From the NCBI GenBank assembly GCA_040719455.1, contig JBFDTN010000001.1, positions 1,459,501 through 1,523,500 of the forward strand: 64,000 nt of DNA, given 5' to 3'. Source of the stretch: Streptococcus pneumoniae (lineage in GTDB: Bacteria; Bacillota; Bacilli; Lactobacillales; Streptococcaceae). This document shows positions 62,923 to 64,000 of this stretch, in pieces. The notes beneath the pieces are model-generated. The model saw only the letters and a list, made by a program, of their open reading frames with translations. It was not told where the DNA came from and did no database searches. A program made the translations under genes and the position numbers. How positions within the stretch are numbered: the stretch's first letter is position 1; the number at the start of each line of letters is the position of its first letter.

Positions 62923-64000
62923 TTATTTCATTAATGTCACTGATGGCGACAGAGGATTTGTATAATCAAAATCTCCATCAGCTGGAGCTTGCCACACTAA
63001 GATTATGAGCTGATTACCTTCCAGTTTAAATCCATAGTCATATTTCACTCCTATACCACCTAAACCATTGTATCCAGGTATCAGTGCAAAAGGAGTGCTT
63101 TCTGGTGAAATAAGGTAACGATACGTATTCTTACCAACTGCTTCTACTCCCTCAAAATGACTACTAGACGAACGACCATCGACATCGCTTGTCACCTGTC
63201 CGTCTGGCGAGATCGTCATCTTTATAGAAAATTGTGATACTTGACCTGTCCAAGTTCCTTCTAGATTTGACAAGTCTGCCGGCAAGATTCCCTGCACTGT
63301 TGAATTCTTTTTGTCTTCTGAAGGAACTACTGGTTGGTCAAATATCTGCCACTCTAGGCTATCCACATCAATTTTTAGATCATTACTTTTTCCAAAAACG
63401 TCACTCGAATCTGTACCAACTACATTAAAATCTTTCTCCTCGATTTTTTGTGCTTCTCCACCATCTTTGCTCAACTGATAGAGGATACCAACACCCTCTC
63501 CAGTCCCTGAACTCCATCCAACTGACAACACTGTTCCATCTTTATATACGTTAAATGTACTACGAGCACCACCATTCCCAGCTACAAAACCTTGAGATAG
63601 AAGAGTCGCTTGTTCTTGCTTTTGGTAATAGATTCCTGTGACAAATATTGTCTGATTGTCATTGAGTGACGCTGTAAGTAGCTCCTTACTTCCATTTCCA
63701 TCTACATCATAGAAGACATAACGCTGTTTTGACGGTCCAGCAAGAAAACTCTCCACCACCCATGAATTAATCGGCTGTTTCAAGTTTGGTAAAATTTTTC
63801 CTACTTTTTCATGCATTGCACCATCCGTGTGCGCCACTTGCAACATCAATTCATAGTCTGAAAAGACAGAGGCATAAGCTGCTTTCTCATCCTGCTTCAC
63901 CTCTTTTTTCTTTGTTTCATCAGAAGATGAAGAAGTTGCCTGCTCTTGCTTATCGCTACTTACCTGCTCTTTAGCTGAATGCTCTGTCTTTGTCGCACAA
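62923..64000 (-). CDS. Putative lipoprotein, cut at its N-terminus by the window edge
   Basis: The frame stays open to the right edge, where it reads CATKTEHSAKEQ. That Cys is probably the lipidated residue, so only the signal peptide is missing. A Ser/Lys/Glu-rich linker follows, then a domain with YVFYDVDGNGSKELLTA (a calcium-loop-like D-x-D-x-N-G segment). The C-terminal part, LEGTWTGQVSQFSIKMTISP, resembles DUF6287-type repeats in streptococcal lipoproteins. Specific function unknown. A GTG at 63900 is an internal codon, not the start. Confidence 0.8.
   Translation of the reverse strand, partial: CATKTEHSAKEQVSSDKQEQATSSSSDETKKKEVKQDEKAAYASVFSDYELMLQVAHTDGAMHEKVGKILPNLKQPINSWVVESFLAGPSKQRYVFYDVDGNGSKELLTASLNDNQTIFVTGIYYQKQEQATLLSQGFVAGNGGARSTFNVYKDGTVLSVGWSSGTGEGVGILYQLSKDGGEAQKIEEKDFNVVGTDSSDVFGKSNDLKIDVDSLEWQIFDQPVVPSEDKKNSTVQGILPADLSNLEGTWTGQVSQFSIKMTISPDGQVTSDVDGRSSSSHFEGVEAVGKNTYRYLISPESTPFALIPGYNGLGGIGVKYDYGFKLEGNQLIILVWQAPADGDFDYTNPLSPSVTLMK

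Overview
The window reads as a chromosomal segment of a Streptococcus, most likely an oral/viridans species carrying the arginine deiminase pathway (mitis/sanguinis-like). The grounds are low GC, strong AGGAGG-type ribosome binding sites, a two-operon mevalonate route, alpha-glycerophosphate oxidase, pyruvate formate-lyase, a RocS-like chromosome segregation protein, an Rgg regulator, the epsilon subunit-RNase J1 pair, and rpoB/rpoC beginning with TTG/GTG. I do not name a species. No tRNA, rRNA or CRISPR array was seen.

Layout. 1-3.9 kb: arcA (cut by the left edge), its Crp/Fnr-type regulator, argR and aminopeptidase pepA. The arcA promoter region carries a perfect TGTGA-N6-TCACA site and a CcpA-like cre. 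4-10 kb: a membrane protein, dinB, pflB with a cre inside its promoter, and a lipoprotein. 9.8-13.7 kb: a split ThrE-type exporter and mvaS-mvaA. 13.7-19.4 kb: glpK-glpO-glpF and an Mga-like regulator. 19.9-25.4 kb: pgk, gap, relA-dtd. 25.5-27.1 kb: an ABC exporter gene broken by two one-base frameshifts. 27.4-29.7 kb: glnR-glnA with a perfect GlnR operator, and a FUSC-like membrane protein. 29.8-33.6 kb: mvaK1-mvaD-mvaK2-fni, with an IS30-family element just upstream. 34.8-45.6 kb: serine hydrolase, cppA, gla, pepX, ebfC, a membrane-linked glycerophosphodiesterase, an exonuclease, rocS and a flavoprotein. 45.6-50.3 kb: azlCD, an MFS transporter and a putative quorum-sensing peptide locus. 50.6-54.8 kb: tsaB-rimI-tsaD, rpoY-rnjA. 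55.1-62.4 kb: rpoB-rpoC. Right edge: a lipoprotein cut off next to its lipobox cysteine.

How genes cooperate. mvaS and mvaA make mevalonate, and the second operon converts it to IPP/DMAPP. GlpF, GlpK and GlpO take up and oxidise glycerol, yielding H2O2. ArcA, Flp and ArgR link arginine use to carbon and oxygen state. TsaB and TsaD make t6A on tRNA.

Most interesting region (about 48.1-50.3 kb): an Rgg regulator gene overlaps, tail to tail, an unlisted 25-codon ORF with the make-up of a short hydrophobic pheromone (SHP). Divergent from that ORF, across an inverted repeat, lies a 71-residue Cys-free peptide with a textbook double-glycine leader. It is followed by an attenuator-like hairpin and a CPBP-family (Abi) protein. 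This looks like an uncharacterised SHP/Rgg-controlled secreted peptide or bacteriocin system.

Other notable structure: two tandem 110-bp copies of a long imperfect hairpin in the rpoB leader (compare the Lacto-rpoB RNA motif); two related hairpin-rich intergenic elements that show compensatory base changes between copies; and a dispersed repeat of about 60 bp in three intergenic regions.
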